Positions 8,501 to 19,031 of a DNA stretch of 64,000 nt are shown piece by piece. The translations under genes were made by a program, and so were the position numbers. The DNA lies in contig CAKVMH010000001.1 of assembly GCA_934772045.1 (NCBI GenBank), positions 186,001 to 250,000 of the forward strand, read 5' to 3'. Within the stretch, counting starts at the first letter, position 1; each line of letters starts with the position of its first letter. The stretch comes from an uncultured Clostridia bacterium (GTDB taxonomy: Bacteria; Bacillota; Clostridia; Christensenellales; UBA1242). Below the pieces are notes generated by a model. That model was not told the DNA's origin. It saw only the letters and a program-made list of their open reading frames with translations, and searched no databases.

Positions 8501-9944
8501 TGTCGCGCCTCCTGTCCAAATTGTGTTTGTTGTTTGCAATAGATTTTGGGCGTTTCATCATCTCTTTAATGGTGGTGCGCTTAAACATATCCTTTTGGTC
8601 GCCCGCAATGTATGGTGCAGTAGGTGCCAAATATGCCGAGTTGTAACTGTCGAAACTGCAAAGGTATGAAATGATAAACACGCAGGACACAATCACCCCA
8701 TAAAGCCCCAAACAACTGCCCACAAGCAAAACCAACAACCTTAAAATGCTAAACTGTGCCGCTTGGCTTGGAATGATGTAAAATGTAATACCGGATAGCG
8801 CCACAATCATAACTGCGGGCGGGCTTACTAAACCTGCTTCGACTGCTGTTTCACCCAAAATGAGCGCACCGACAATGCTCATTGCCATGCCAAAATACTG
8901 TGGCATACGCAAATTTGCTTCGTACAAAATTTCAAACAGCAGAATGATGAACAAAACTTCAACAAATGGCGAAAACGGTATGCCTTGTGTGGTGTTCATA
9001 ATGGTGACCAAAAATTCAATTGGCAAAACTTTATAATGGAATTTTTCAAGCGCCACATACATGCCCGGCAACAACACAGCCATGATGACGCCCACAAAAC
9101 GCAAAATTCTAACAAATGTTACACGGATTGGTTGGCAGTAATAGTCGTCGCTGTTTTGCATGTCTTCCATTAAAATGAAAGGCAAAGTTAAAGCAATTGG
9201 GCTTCCGTCAACCAAAATGCCAACCCTTCCTTCAAGCATTTTACCAACCAAAATGTCTGGTTTTTCAGTGTCGCCAACCTGTTTAAAAAGTGATTTTGGG
9301 TTCTTTTGTAAGTACGAAACCAAATAATGGCTGTCCACAATTCCATCAATTTCTATTTTATTTAGGCGTTTTAAAATGTGTTTTACAACTTTTTTGTCTG
9401 CAACTGAATCAAAATACAAAACGGCAACTTGTGTTTTTGTCAATTTGCCAATTTCAACTGTTTTAACAACTAAGTCGTCCGACTTAGCACGACGCCTTAC
9501 CATGCTTAAATTGTACTTTATGCTTTCATTAAAGCCTTCCCTTGGTCCCTTTATAACCACACTTGTCGGTGGCTCATTAACTGCGCGCACAACAATTTTT
9601 TCAACATCGCAAGCCAAAATTTCGTTTGCACCTTGCACCAAAACAAGCGCGTTGCCTTGCAACAATTTGCTTACCGCGCTGTCAATGTCCAGTGCCGAAG
9701 TTATTTCACTGTTCGCCAGCACATTAGTTTTCAGTTCGTCTAAAATTTCACTAGGTTTTTCGCCTTTGTAAGAACAAATTGGGTAAATCAAATTGTCGTT
9801 TAAAATTTGGTCGTCCGTAACATCGGCAATATAACAAATTGCAATATCCGTGTCAAAAAACTGCACCGAGCGTGACTTTAAATCACTGCTTTGGTGCAGT
9901 TTAAGTTTAATTTCATCTAATGTTTTAACTGCATCCACTTTCAT
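8490..9944 (-). CDS. gerAA: GerAA/SpoVAF family spore germination protein
   Basis: A subunit of the GerA receptor. The 484-residue protein has a soluble N-terminal half (residues 1-260) with the conserved PREGFNESIKYNLSMVRRR and a central region ending in EGRVGILVDGSPIALTLPF, then about five membrane segments to residue 430 and a charged tail. The order A-B-C with overlapping ends is that of the classical operon. The ATG at 9944 has only a weak ribosome site. Upstream, GTATA and TACACTA-like boxes about 17 nt apart could be a forespore (sigma-G-like) promoter, but this is weak evidence. Confidence 0.95.
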   Translation of the reverse strand: MKVDAVKTLDEIKLKLHQSSDLKSRSVQFFDTDIAICYIADVTDDQILNDNLIYPICSYKGEKPSEILDELKTNVLANSEITSALDIDSAVSKLLQGNALVLVQGANEILACDVEKIVVRAVNEPPTSVVIKGPREGFNESIKYNLSMVRRRAKSDDLVVKTVEIGKLTKTQVAVLYFDSVADKKVVKHILKRLNKIEIDGIVDSHYLVSYLQKNPKSLFKQVGDTEKPDILVGKMLEGRVGILVDGSPIALTLPFILMEDMQNSDDYYCQPIRVTFVRILRFVGVIMAVLLPGMYVALEKFHYKVLPIEFLVTIMNTTQGIPFSPFVEVLFIILLFEILYEANLRMPQYFGMAMSIVGALILGETAVEAGLVSPPAVMIVALSGITFYIIPSQAAQFSILRLLVLLVGSCLGLYGVIVSCVFIISYLCSFDSYNSAYLAPTAPYIAGDQKDMFKRTTIKEMMKRPKSIANNKHNLDRRRDNEN

Positions 9945-10098
9945 ATCTTTAGTGTAAATAGTTAAAACAAAATTATACTTTTATCTTTATTAATTATGCG
10001 TTAGTTTTAGCGCTTTTGCGTAAATGCACACTATCATTTATTAATAACAAACCATATAAACACACATTTTAGCACTTCAAACTAGATGATTTATTGTT

Positions 10099-13000
10099 TT
10101 ACTCAGCGTATTTCATGGTTGCAACAATAACACAACTATCAGCGGTTTGTGTCACGAAAGTGGATACACTAATGTATTGTTCATTATTCAGCCTAAACAT
10201 ACCATTTAATGAGCGCTGTGTCATGCTATTTGAATTGCCACTGTTTAACATTTCCTTCAAAGTGGAACCCAAACCATAATTTGAACTTAGGCGCATTTCA
10301 ATTGTTGCCACGCTGTTTTCATTGCTTAGTAAGTTAGATTTACCATAAACCAACATGTTCAACATATACGCTTGCAAATGTGAAATCGGTGCAGTGATTT
10401 CCACGCCTGAATTAGATTGCACATTTTTGTATTCATTATTAAAGTAATGCCTTAAATCAGCAGAGGCGTCATACTTTAAGCCCATGCTAGCAAAAGCGTC
10501 TTCAGCCTGTAAAGGTTCACCATTTGATGAAAGCCTTGGCTTTAAATAACTGTTGTTGATTGTTTGTTGCAGTTCTTCAAAACTTACGTTTACAAAGGTG
10601 TTGCTATAATAATCGTAATTTTTGGTTTCTTTAATTTGCATATCTGCTGGCATGGTTGGCAAAACATTTTCGCTAAATTCGCTGATTGAAAGCGGAACAG
10701 TTGTTGAACCAAAATTCAAATTATTTCTAAGGTATTCGTCAGACACCAAGAAGAACAAATGGCTTGCCATGTTGTAAGAATTCATGTTATCAAAGGCATT
10801 GTAACGCAAATCGCTGTAGGTTAAGTCTACATTATACCAAGCCTTGCCAGTTTCGTCAGTTGTTTCAATGTAAACTTTATTCCAGTTGTGATAATGTTGT
10901 TCAATTTGGCTAGATTGATTTGTTTTATACCCCAAATTGCCATTCACTTTCCTTGTTTCAATACCTTCAATGCCACAAAGCAAAGTAAACGCTTTTGCAA
11001 ACGATTCGCTAGTTGCTTGCGTACTACCGACAACTATGTTGCCATTTTGTGCTTGTGTAATGTTGCCTAAAATGCCTTCCAAATAAAACTCTGCACGTTT
11101 ACCCCAAACTGAAATATCAGCTTTCACGTTCACGTCACCGACTGTTGTAAGTTTTGCACCCATGTTGATGTTAAACGATTTTTCCAACCAGTCGAAAATA
11201 GCAGTTGTTTTTTCAAGGTCAGTCATATTGCTTGAAACAATCGCTGTTAAAACAAGTTTTGCATTTTCGTAAACCTTTTGTGCCATTGTGGCATTACCCA
11301 CAAACACTGGCTTAAACCCATACTGCACAGCCATAAACATCTGTTCTGTTGTGCTGACTTCCATTTCCTTACGCTTGTCAATTGCAAACACGCCATTTGT
11401 GCTTCTGCGCAAAGATGACGGAATATAGTTGAATTTGTTTGTATAGTCCAAAGCCATGTCAACATAGGTTGTGTTAATTTCTTTTTCAACGTCCAATTCA
11501 TTTTTAAATTTAAAGCGGAGAATGTTGTCGTTATTTTCATACACCTTTTCGCATGTGTAATTTGAAATTACCGCCATTTCAGGGTACAAGTGCAAAAGTT
11601 TGTTACAAATTAATGAAATTAAGTCAATGGCTGTTGCACTGGTGTTTTTCCTTATTGCTTTCCAATCGTCATCATTTGTAAAGTCGTAAATCTTATTAAG
11701 CCCAGCGTTTGACGCCAAACTCAATGCAATTTGCTCTAATTTATTATCTTCTGAAACTGGTTCAAAATAAATTGTTAAACCATAATTTTCATTAACCCCA
11801 TGCAGTAAATGATACCATAAAAGGTTGGTTAAATGTGAAGCGTCTGCGTTAGTAATGGCAAAATTATATTTTACACTATCGCTAAACAAGTAAACACTGT
11901 GACGTTCAAAGTCTTTCAATTCAGCATACCTATATGTGAAATTAAAACTTTCACTGAATGGGCTTGACACAAATGTCTTTGAACTTTCACTGTTTGCTGA
12001 AACCACCGCTTTAACCGAAAATGAATAATTACCTTCAATTGTTATGATGTCGTTAATGTTTAAACTTGTTTGGTTGGTTCTGTAAGCAAATTCTTTGCCT
12101 GCTGGTGTAGAAACTTTAATTGAATAACTATCCGCATTTGCGTCGCCTGCCCAACCGATTGTATACTCGGTGTTGCTGATGTTATTGTTTGTAAGGTTGT
12201 AAGGTGTCAAAAGTGTTTTCAATTTACTTACAACTTCAAACTCGCTGGAACGGTCAGACGAGTCGTAATAACTGCTTCCTGCCCCTGGGTGTGCGGTCAT
12301 ATAAATGTAATATTCACCCGCTTGTTTAACATAATTTGTTATGTCAATTGCACCTTTAACATTTGTTATAGGCAAAGTTAAACCCTCTTCACTTGCAAGG
12401 TAAGCAACATAATCAGGGTCGTTAAGTTTAATAATTTCAACACTGTAATTTTGTGCATTGTCTTGCAAATCAAATGAAAGGGTGTAAATGTCATCAGTAA
12501 CTTTAACTTGAATGTTAGTAACCTGTTTAAGTTGCTGACGCAATAGATAAGTGTAGGCATTCAACTTGCTTGCTTGTGTAACCGTATCATTATCGTTTGG
12601 AAGCGCGCGCACTGTAATATTGTAAGCGTTTGCCATAACTTCGCCATCCACATTCGTTAAAAAGTCGGTTATATCAACGGAATATGGGTTTGTGCGATTG
12701 TCATCTTTTATTGTTCGGCTGTTGAAATTGACCATAATCTCATATCTATCTGCACCTTCCACGCCATTAAAGTTTACATAATATTTTTTATTTGTACCTT
12801 CGCCTTCAACTGAAATTGGGCTGGTTGCAGTGGCATATACATATTCTGGCATATCTAACATGTGGTTGTATGCAAGTGTTAAAGTTGGGCTTGAAAGGTC
12901 ACTATCTAAATGATTTCCATACTTGTCCGCCACAGCCTGCACTTGAACACGATATTCCCTTCCGCGTGTAACAAAACTAGATAAGTCCACACGGTTAATT

Positions 13001-14634
13001 GTAAACAATTGTGAAATGCAAATTGCTTGGTTTGTGGATTGTGATAAGTCAGTAATCCAAATTTTGTAACCGATTGCACCAGTTACATGGTCAAAACTTA
13101 GTAAATACTTGTTGCTGGACACAAAACCCGCATTCTTCGGTGTTGCTAATTTTACGCTGTAATTTGGGTTAGATTTTGCAGTGTTAGAATTTTTGCCTGT
13201 ACTCACTGCTGTAACTTCAATTTCTGTCAACACATAATTTAAATTGCTTAAATCAATTTCATGCTCGGTCATAACTTCCACACCGTTGTTGGTTTCAACA
13301 ATGTAGTAAGCGTTTTCAATTTCCGTCCAAACAATTTTGTTTTCGTTTAAACTTATTGAAAGCGGAATTTGTACGTTTGTTGAATTGTGTTTAAATTCGC
13401 TTAAACAGCTGTTCTCATAATCGCCTTTACCCAAAGCAAGCACTGCAACCGAAACAAAATCATCTGGCATTTCAATTGACATTGTACCTGTTTCACTGCT
13501 TAAAATGTGAGTTTTAACTTCATCTGCCATACAAACATAAACCTTGTAGCCTGCAATGTTTAAATTATCTTCACCTTGCCAAGTTACAGTGTTTGTTTGT
13601 GCGTTGTATTCAATTGTCGGTGCTGTAAGGCGGTTTTTGGACGTAAGTTCAGCAGGCTCTGACATTGCTGAGTTTGTGTAAAAGTTTTTGCCCTGTGTTT
13701 GGAATATGCTTGCAAGGCTAATTTTGGCGTATGTTAGGTTTGCAAAGTCAATGCCTTTACCGGCAAACAATGTGTTTAAATTTATTTTGATAAGGTTTGG
13801 CACATTTTCATCAAGTTCAATTGATGTTTCATTAATATCCACAATTTCTTCAAAATTGTTAAATTGAACTTTCAGCGCATTTGCATAATTGTCAACCACG
13901 CATGTTAAAAGCCATTCATTGTCAATTTTGTGTAGCCTTAAATTTGTTGGAGCCACTAAATTTACATAATTTTCATAAACAACTTTTGCACTAAAACCAC
14001 TTTCCAAATAGTTGGCTTCACGGCTCATTGCTTTAACATAAAATTTGTATTCCCCAGCTTCTGTAAGCATAGAAGCAAAATTAAATTTGTTTAAACTGTA
14101 CACCGATGAAAACACATTTGCATTTGCAATTGTTTCAGGGTCGTCGGCAGGCACTATTGTTGAAGGTGTAACAACTTTAACCATATATGAATTTGCGTTG
14201 TAAACATTGTCCCATGTAAGGGTGTTGCCTATGATTTTTGTTTCAGGCGTGTCAATGCGTACTTGATGCACATATGACACTGGCGCTGTGTATGTGCTGT
14301 CCTTTTTATTGTTGGCACAAGCCTTAACTTTAATGCTGTAACTTTCGCCTAAATTCAGCAAACGTGAAATGTCATATTGTAAATAATTCACGCCATTGCT
14401 GTTATATAGTTCGGTGTATTTATTTTTGTTTGCAACGAACACGCTTTGTTCCAACCCATTCACGTTAATGACATAATATTCATCATTATCAACACGCTCA
14501 AAAGTGATGATGCCGTCCGCTTCAACCACCAAATTATTTGGCGTGGAAAGAAGTTTTTTGTTCACGCTCTCACACGCAACAAAACCCAAAGGCAAAAATA
14601 AACATAAAATTAAAATTAAAAAACGCTTTTTCAT
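10099..14634 (-). CDS. Giant lipoprotein: FN3-like repeats and transglutaminase-like domain
   Basis: Residues 1-21 are a lipoprotein signal ending in GFVAC, so the protein should be lipid-anchored outside the membrane. Residues about 30-950 contain repeated beta-sandwich units of fibronectin-III type, seen as recurring YxVxVxA and SxxSxxxxxxY patterns. Around residues 1190-1275 a transglutaminase-like fold appears: SESFAKAFTLLCGIEG, then HYHNWNKVYIE, then WYNVDLTYSD. The His and Asp of the family triad are present, but the usual Cys (CEGYAKAF in relatives) is Ser, so it may be inactive. The start at 14634 follows an AGGGG site; a start at 14649 is possible. Single-gene unit; target unknown. 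Confidence 0.85.
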   Translation of the reverse strand: MKKRFLILILCLFLPLGFVACESVNKKLLSTPNNLVVEADGIITFERVDNDEYYVINVNGLEQSVFVANKNKYTELYNSNGVNYLQYDISRLLNLGESYSIKVKACANNKKDSTYTAPVSYVHQVRIDTPETKIIGNTLTWDNVYNANSYMVKVVTPSTIVPADDPETIANANVFSSVYSLNKFNFASMLTEAGEYKFYVKAMSREANYLESGFSAKVVYENYVNLVAPTNLRLHKIDNEWLLTCVVDNYANALKVQFNNFEEIVDINETSIELDENVPNLIKINLNTLFAGKGIDFANLTYAKISLASIFQTQGKNFYTNSAMSEPAELTSKNRLTAPTIEYNAQTNTVTWQGEDNLNIAGYKVYVCMADEVKTHILSSETGTMSIEMPDDFVSVAVLALGKGDYENSCLSEFKHNSTNVQIPLSISLNENKIVWTEIENAYYIVETNNGVEVMTEHEIDLSNLNYVLTEIEVTAVSTGKNSNTAKSNPNYSVKLATPKNAGFVSSNKYLLSFDHVTGAIGYKIWITDLSQSTNQAICISQLFTINRVDLSSFVTRGREYRVQVQAVADKYGNHLDSDLSSPTLTLAYNHMLDMPEYVYATATSPISVEGEGTNKKYYVNFNGVEGADRYEIMVNFNSRTIKDDNRTNPYSVDITDFLTNVDGEVMANAYNITVRALPNDNDTVTQASKLNAYTYLLRQQLKQVTNIQVKVTDDIYTLSFDLQDNAQNYSVEIIKLNDPDYVAYLASEEGLTLPITNVKGAIDITNYVKQAGEYYIYMTAHPGAGSSYYDSSDRSSEFEVVSKLKTLLTPYNLTNNNISNTEYTIGWAGDANADSYSIKVSTPAGKEFAYRTNQTSLNINDIITIEGNYSFSVKAVVSANSESSKTFVSSPFSESFNFTYRYAELKDFERHSVYLFSDSVKYNFAITNADASHLTNLLWYHLLHGVNENYGLTIYFEPVSEDNKLEQIALSLASNAGLNKIYDFTNDDDWKAIRKNTSATAIDLISLICNKLLHLYPEMAVISNYTCEKVYENNDNILRFKFKNELDVEKEINTTYVDMALDYTNKFNYIPSSLRRSTNGVFAIDKRKEMEVSTTEQMFMAVQYGFKPVFVGNATMAQKVYENAKLVLTAIVSSNMTDLEKTTAIFDWLEKSFNINMGAKLTTVGDVNVKADISVWGKRAEFYLEGILGNITQAQNGNIVVGSTQATSESFAKAFTLLCGIEGIETRKVNGNLGYKTNQSSQIEQHYHNWNKVYIETTDETGKAWYNVDLTYSDLRYNAFDNMNSYNMASHLFFLVSDEYLRNNLNFGSTTVPLSISEFSENVLPTMPADMQIKETKNYDYYSNTFVNVSFEELQQTINNSYLKPRLSSNGEPLQAEDAFASMGLKYDASADLRHYFNNEYKNVQSNSGVEITAPISHLQAYMLNMLVYGKSNLLSNENSVATIEMRLSSNYGLGSTLKEMLNSGNSNSMTQRSLNGMFRLNNEQYISVSTFVTQTADSCVIVATMKYAE

Positions 14635-14876
14635 GTTACCCCTAAACACTTCTTGCCAGTTTAAATGTGAGTTTAGTTTACCCTAATTTTTTGATTTTAA
14701 ATAAAAAACAAAACATAACCTTACATTTAAACTTAAAATAAGTTAATTAATATGTTAATTAAAGTATATCTAAAATTTAGCCATAAAGCAAATAAATTAG
14801 ACAAAAATACACATATTATTTAACCTTACATCTTCATAAACAAACTGGATAATCATAAATTATTTTAGAGGTATTT

Positions 14877-15608
14877 ATGTTTTATTGTAACGATTTTATT
14901 TCTCGCCCAGTATTATCTCTTTACGAAGGCGAATTGATTGGAAATGTGGACAAACTTTTGTTTGACAAAAAACTTAAAAAACTGTTGTATTTAGAAATCA
15001 TTGGCGAAAACGACAATCATTTTTTGCTCCCAACAAAAAACATATATAATGTTGGCAAAAACGCATTGACAATTAAAAACAACACTGCCGTAAGTTTGAA
15101 AATTGAAGACATGTGTTACACAAATTGCCCAATAAATGCAAAGGCGTTTAACATTAAAGGTGAGTTTTTAGGTATTGTTAAAGAAGTGCTTATAAACGAC
15201 AAATATTTAACCGAAAAAGTGTCGCTTGAAAACGACCAAGTGCTTGAGGCAAATTTAATTGCTTCATGTGGCAAAAATACAATTATATTTAACGACAAAA
15301 CAAGCAGTGTAAATGTCAACAAATTTGTGCCAAATAAAATGCCAAAAATTTTCAAAACAAAACAAACAAAACAAGCAAAAATTATGCCACTTGAAGTTGA
15401 AACAGCAGTTGAACCAATAACCCCCACCGAACCACAAAATTTGGAAATGCAAAACACCGATTTCCTTTTAGGCAAAATCTGCACAAAAGACATTTACAAT
15501 TTCAACAACGAACTGCTTGTAAAAGCAAAAACAGTCATCAACAAAAAGACATTGAAAGAAATTTTGCGCTTTGGCAAACTTCGCGAACTTATGTTGTACA
15601 GCAAATAA
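14877..15608 (+). CDS. PRC-barrel domain protein
   Basis: A 243-residue protein. Residues 1-75 form a PRC-barrel (FISRPVLSLYEGELIGNVDKL), a small beta-barrel used in photosynthetic reaction centre H subunits, RimM and sporulation proteins such as YlmC/YmxH. Residues 85-145 look like a second, weaker PRC-barrel (GEFLGIVKEVLINDKYL). A basic Lys/Thr-rich linker and a short conserved C-terminal segment follow. GAGGT before the ATG supports the start. It stands alone, divergent from the giant lipoprotein and ending at a shared terminator. The exact role is unknown. Confidence 0.8.
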   Translation: MFYCNDFISRPVLSLYEGELIGNVDKLLFDKKLKKLLYLEIIGENDNHFLLPTKNIYNVGKNALTIKNNTAVSLKIEDMCYTNCPINAKAFNIKGEFLGIVKEVLINDKYLTEKVSLENDQVLEANLIASCGKNTIIFNDKTSSVNVNKFVPNKMPKIFKTKQTKQAKIMPLEVETAVEPITPTEPQNLEMQNTDFLLGKICTKDIYNFNNELLVKAKTVINKKTLKEILRFGKLRELMLYSK

Positions 15609-15649
15609 ACTAATTTGTTTCGCTTTTGTTTTTAAAATTTAATCCTTAC

Positions 15650-15682
15650 AAAAAATTCACCATTTAAATTGTGGTGAATTTT
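15650..15682. terminator. Bidirectional intrinsic terminator
   Basis: The stem AAATTCACCA / TGGTGAATTT with a 9-nt loop has A runs on one side and T runs on the other. It lies between the convergent PRC-barrel and ferritin-like genes and can serve both. Confidence 0.85.
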
Positions 15683-15833
15683 TAAAAATTGTTTTAAAAT
15701 TGTTAAAAATATTAAAAATTTTGTAATTTTTCTTATATTTTTCTTTATTTTTATTTATTTTTTAATTTTCTTTTAGTTTTTAAAAAATAATTTGCAGGTT
15801 TATTGCGTATGTATCAAGAGTTTTAAACTTGTT

Positions 15834-16349
15834 TTAAATAGACAAAAATTGAACTGTATCCTTAATTGTTTTATATGCTTGCAGATGTTTTTCTTCGTCT
15901 AAAATTATCCTTGCAAAAAGGTCTTTTAAACTTTGGTTTTTAACTTTCATAATGGCATCTTTATACATCTTTATTGCCATTTCTTCCCCTGCAATGTTGT
16001 TGGTTAACATCTCGTTTAATTTTTGCGTGTAGTTAATTGTTTTTGTTGTAAAAGGCGCACCAAAACTATCTTCGTATTTTGGGTTGCCACCAAAGTCTGT
16101 TATTGCATGCATAAGCATATCAAGGTGCATCATTTCAACAACTGCCACTTCTTCAAAAATGTCGGCAATATCTTTATGTGTTTTATCTGCTATAACCGAT
16201 TGGTAAATATAACTTAAAACCGCTTCAAGTTCGCCCACTTGTGATGTTGCCAAATTTTTTAAAACAGCAACTGTTTGCATGTCGTATTGTGCGTCCACAA
16301 TCTCTGGATAAGGTTTGTCAACTTTCACTTCAATATCTTCAAAATTCAT
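15834..16349 (-). CDS. Ferritin-like di-iron domain protein
   Basis: A 171-residue four-helix protein. Helix motifs fit a di-metal site: an early Glu in SQVGELEAVLSYIYQ, EVAVVEMMHLDML (ExxH), then IAGEEMAIKMYKDA and IILDEEKHLQAYK (second ExxH). This is the ferritin/rubrerythrin-like superfamily, used for iron handling or peroxide/oxygen protection; no rubredoxin Cys pairs are present. AAGAGGTG precedes the ATG. It is divergent from the P-type ATPase gene and convergent with the PRC-barrel gene. The exact subfamily (bacterioferritin-like or coat-associated) is not resolved. Confidence 0.85.
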   Translation of the reverse strand: MNFEDIEVKVDKPYPEIVDAQYDMQTVAVLKNLATSQVGELEAVLSYIYQSVIADKTHKDIADIFEEVAVVEMMHLDMLMHAITDFGGNPKYEDSFGAPFTTKTINYTQKLNEMLTNNIAGEEMAIKMYKDAIMKVKNQSLKDLFARIILDEEKHLQAYKTIKDTVQFLSI

Positions 16350-16575
16350 TTTTCACCTCTTGCTTTTCTTATGCTAAATGTCAGTTATTTGTGAAAATTC
16401 AAACTGTTAAAGTTAAATACAAACACAACGCATTGTTAAATAATTTAGTTTTGACAATATAATATAAGTTTTTCATTTGGTAAAAATAAAATATTATGAT
16501 AAAATAATATTCGTATTAAATTATATTTTAAAAGAAGAACTTACAATTCAAAAGAAGTTTAAAATAGGGGAAGAA

Positions 16576-18978
16576 ATGGCAAAGAAAACTTTTAAAAACC
16601 AAAGCAAAGTTAACAAAAACATAACACGCTACAACCCAAAAGCAGATTTTGGTTTAACAAGTGATCAAGTTAAAAAAAGAACTGAGCAAAACTTGGTTAA
16701 TGTTTCCAGCACTAAGACATCAAAAAGCATTTGGAGCATTTTTGCAAAAAACATATTCACATTTTTCAACCTTACATGTTTAGCGGTGGCAATTGCCTTG
16801 GCAACTGTAAACGCTTACACCGACATGACCTTTATGGTTATTGTGGTTTTAAACACGACAATCGGTATTGTGCAAGAGATTAAAGCGAAAAAAACAATGG
16901 ATAAATTGTCGCTAACCAACTCGAATTTCACAAAAGTTATCCGCGATGGTGAAGAACAAGAAATTTACAAAACCGAAGTTGTGCTTGACGATTTATTATG
17001 TTTAAACCCAGGTATGCAAATTGCATGCGACAGCATTGTGGTTGATGGCAATGTGGAAGTGAACGAAAGTTTGCTTACCGGTGAAAGCCAACCAGTTAAA
17101 AAAGCAAAAGGCGACACATTACTCGGCGGTAGTTTCATTTCAAGTGGCACATGCGTTGCTAAGGTAAACAAGATTGGTGATGAAAACTACATTGCCGAAC
17201 TTAGCAAAAAAGCAAAAACATTTAAACAAGCAAAAAGTGAATTGTTGACATCGCTCCGCGCATTGATTAAAGTTATCAGCATTTTTATGATACCAATTGC
17301 AATTTTAATGGCGCGCAACAACTATTTATATTATCTCAACAACCCAGCGCAAGATTACAGTGTTATGTACATGACAATCACCAAAACAAGCGGTTGTATC
17401 ATTGCAATGATTCCAGCCGGCATGTTCTTGTTGACATCTATTGCCCTTGCCGTAAGCGTCATTCGTTTGGCCAAAAAGCGTACACTTGTGCAAGAACTTT
17501 ACTGCATTGAAATGCTTGCCCGCACAGATGTATTGTGTTTGGACAAAACTGGCACACTTACAAACGGCTCGATGAGCGTTAAAGATGTTGTGCTTTTGTC
17601 AAAGGAAACTGAAAAAGACGTGAGCAAAATCATTTCGTCAATGGTAAATGCTTTCCACGACGCTAACCACACCGCCCTTGCACTTAAATCATATTTTGGC
17701 AAACCTTGCTACACAGCAGATAAATCTATTCCATTTTCAAGCGAACGCAAATTCATGGGTTGCAAATTTAGGTCAGTCGGCGCCTACAAACTTGGCGCTT
17801 ACGAGTTTGTTATGGAAAAGCCGTCAGCAGAACTTAAAAAACTTGCTGAAAATTATTCTTTAAACGGTTACCGCGTATTGTTGCTTGCTGAATGCGATGC
17901 AAATTTCAGTGCATCAACTGCCAAACCTGTTGCCCTTGTTTTATTACAAGACAATATAAGGAAAGACGCACCAAAAACCATTCAATGGTTTAAAGATAAT
18001 GGCGTAGATATAAAAATCATTTCAGGCGACAACCCTATAACAGTAAGCGAAGTTGCAAAGCGCGTTGGCGTTGATAATTACGACAAATATATAAGCCTTT
18101 ATGGGCTTAGCAACACAGAAGTTATGGAAGCTGCAACCAAATTTTCAATTTTCGGGCGCGTTAGCCCTGAACAAAAGGCTATCCTTGTTAAGGCACTTAA
18201 AGCCCAAGGCAAAACGGTGGCAATGACCGGCGACGGCGTAAACGATATTTTGGCGTTGAAAGAAGCGGATTGCTCAATCGCAATTGCAGCGGGGAGCGAC
18301 GCAGCACGAAGCGTTAGCCATTTGGTGCTTTTAGACAGCAATTTCAGTTCTATGCCAAGCGTGGTTGCAGAAGGTAGGCGTGTTGTTAACAACATTCAAA
18401 AGTCGTCTTCACTTTTCCTTATGAAAACCATTTTTGCGATTTTTATTTCCATTTTCGTTTTGTGCATGAACAAAACTTACCCATTCAGCCCTATTCAGTT
18501 TATTCTGCTTGAATTGTTTGTAATCGGTCTTCCGTCCTTCTGCTTGGCACTGCAACCAAACACAAACAAAATTCAAGGTCGTTTCCTTACCAACATTGCA
18601 AAAAACACACTGCCTGCTGGGTTATGTTTGGTAGCTTCAACAATCACCATGTACATTTACCAAACATTCACCGGTATTTCAACCGAAGTGCTTGTGACCA
18701 TGTGTTCATTTGCCCTGCTTGCAGTTGGCTTTATGGCGCTATTTAAAATGTGCAAACCTTTCAATTGGTTCAAAACAATTATGTATTTTGTATGTTTAGG
18801 CTTAACAATTTCCGCAATCGTTTTACTGTTTGATATGTTTAAGTATGTACCTTTGGCTTACCCAGAAGTTTTGTTCCTTATCGTTGTTTGCCAAACTGCA
18901 TACCCACTCTACTTTGTGCTTAACAAAGTGTTTGAAGCAATTGGTAAATCGGCAACAAACACCGAAGACATTAGTTAA
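16576..18978 (+). CDS. P-type ATPase, CtpE-like (probable Ca2+ transporter)
   Basis: An 800-residue membrane pump. It has the actuator motif LTGES, the phosphorylation motif DKTGTLTNG (Asp near residue 322), and the hinge MTGDGVNDILALKEAD. The fourth membrane segment reads AMIPAGMFLLTSIALA, similar to the MIPEGLVLLTS pattern of CtpE/CaxP-type ATPases linked to calcium, but with Ala in place of Glu. About ten membrane segments are seen in the usual 2-2-6 layout. The start at 16576 follows AGGGGAAG; the longer frame from 16477 lies in promoter-like AT-rich DNA. Ion specificity is inferred from family resemblance. Confidence 0.88.
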   Translation: MAKKTFKNQSKVNKNITRYNPKADFGLTSDQVKKRTEQNLVNVSSTKTSKSIWSIFAKNIFTFFNLTCLAVAIALATVNAYTDMTFMVIVVLNTTIGIVQEIKAKKTMDKLSLTNSNFTKVIRDGEEQEIYKTEVVLDDLLCLNPGMQIACDSIVVDGNVEVNESLLTGESQPVKKAKGDTLLGGSFISSGTCVAKVNKIGDENYIAELSKKAKTFKQAKSELLTSLRALIKVISIFMIPIAILMARNNYLYYLNNPAQDYSVMYMTITKTSGCIIAMIPAGMFLLTSIALAVSVIRLAKKRTLVQELYCIEMLARTDVLCLDKTGTLTNGSMSVKDVVLLSKETEKDVSKIISSMVNAFHDANHTALALKSYFGKPCYTADKSIPFSSERKFMGCKFRSVGAYKLGAYEFVMEKPSAELKKLAENYSLNGYRVLLLAECDANFSASTAKPVALVLLQDNIRKDAPKTIQWFKDNGVDIKIISGDNPITVSEVAKRVGVDNYDKYISLYGLSNTEVMEAATKFSIFGRVSPEQKAILVKALKAQGKTVAMTGDGVNDILALKEADCSIAIAAGSDAARSVSHLVLLDSNFSSMPSVVAEGRRVVNNIQKSSSLFLMKTIFAIFISIFVLCMNKTYPFSPIQFILLELFVIGLPSFCLALQPNTNKIQGRFLTNIAKNTLPAGLCLVASTITMYIYQTFTGISTEVLVTMCSFALLAVGFMALFKMCKPFNWFKTIMYFVCLGLTISAIVLLFDMFKYVPLAYPEVLFLIVVCQTAYPLYFVLNKVFEAIGKSATNTEDIS

Positions 18979-19031
18979 TTGTTTTAAAAAAGGACTTAAA
19001 ACAAGATAAAACAAAAAGGTAAATTTAAAAT

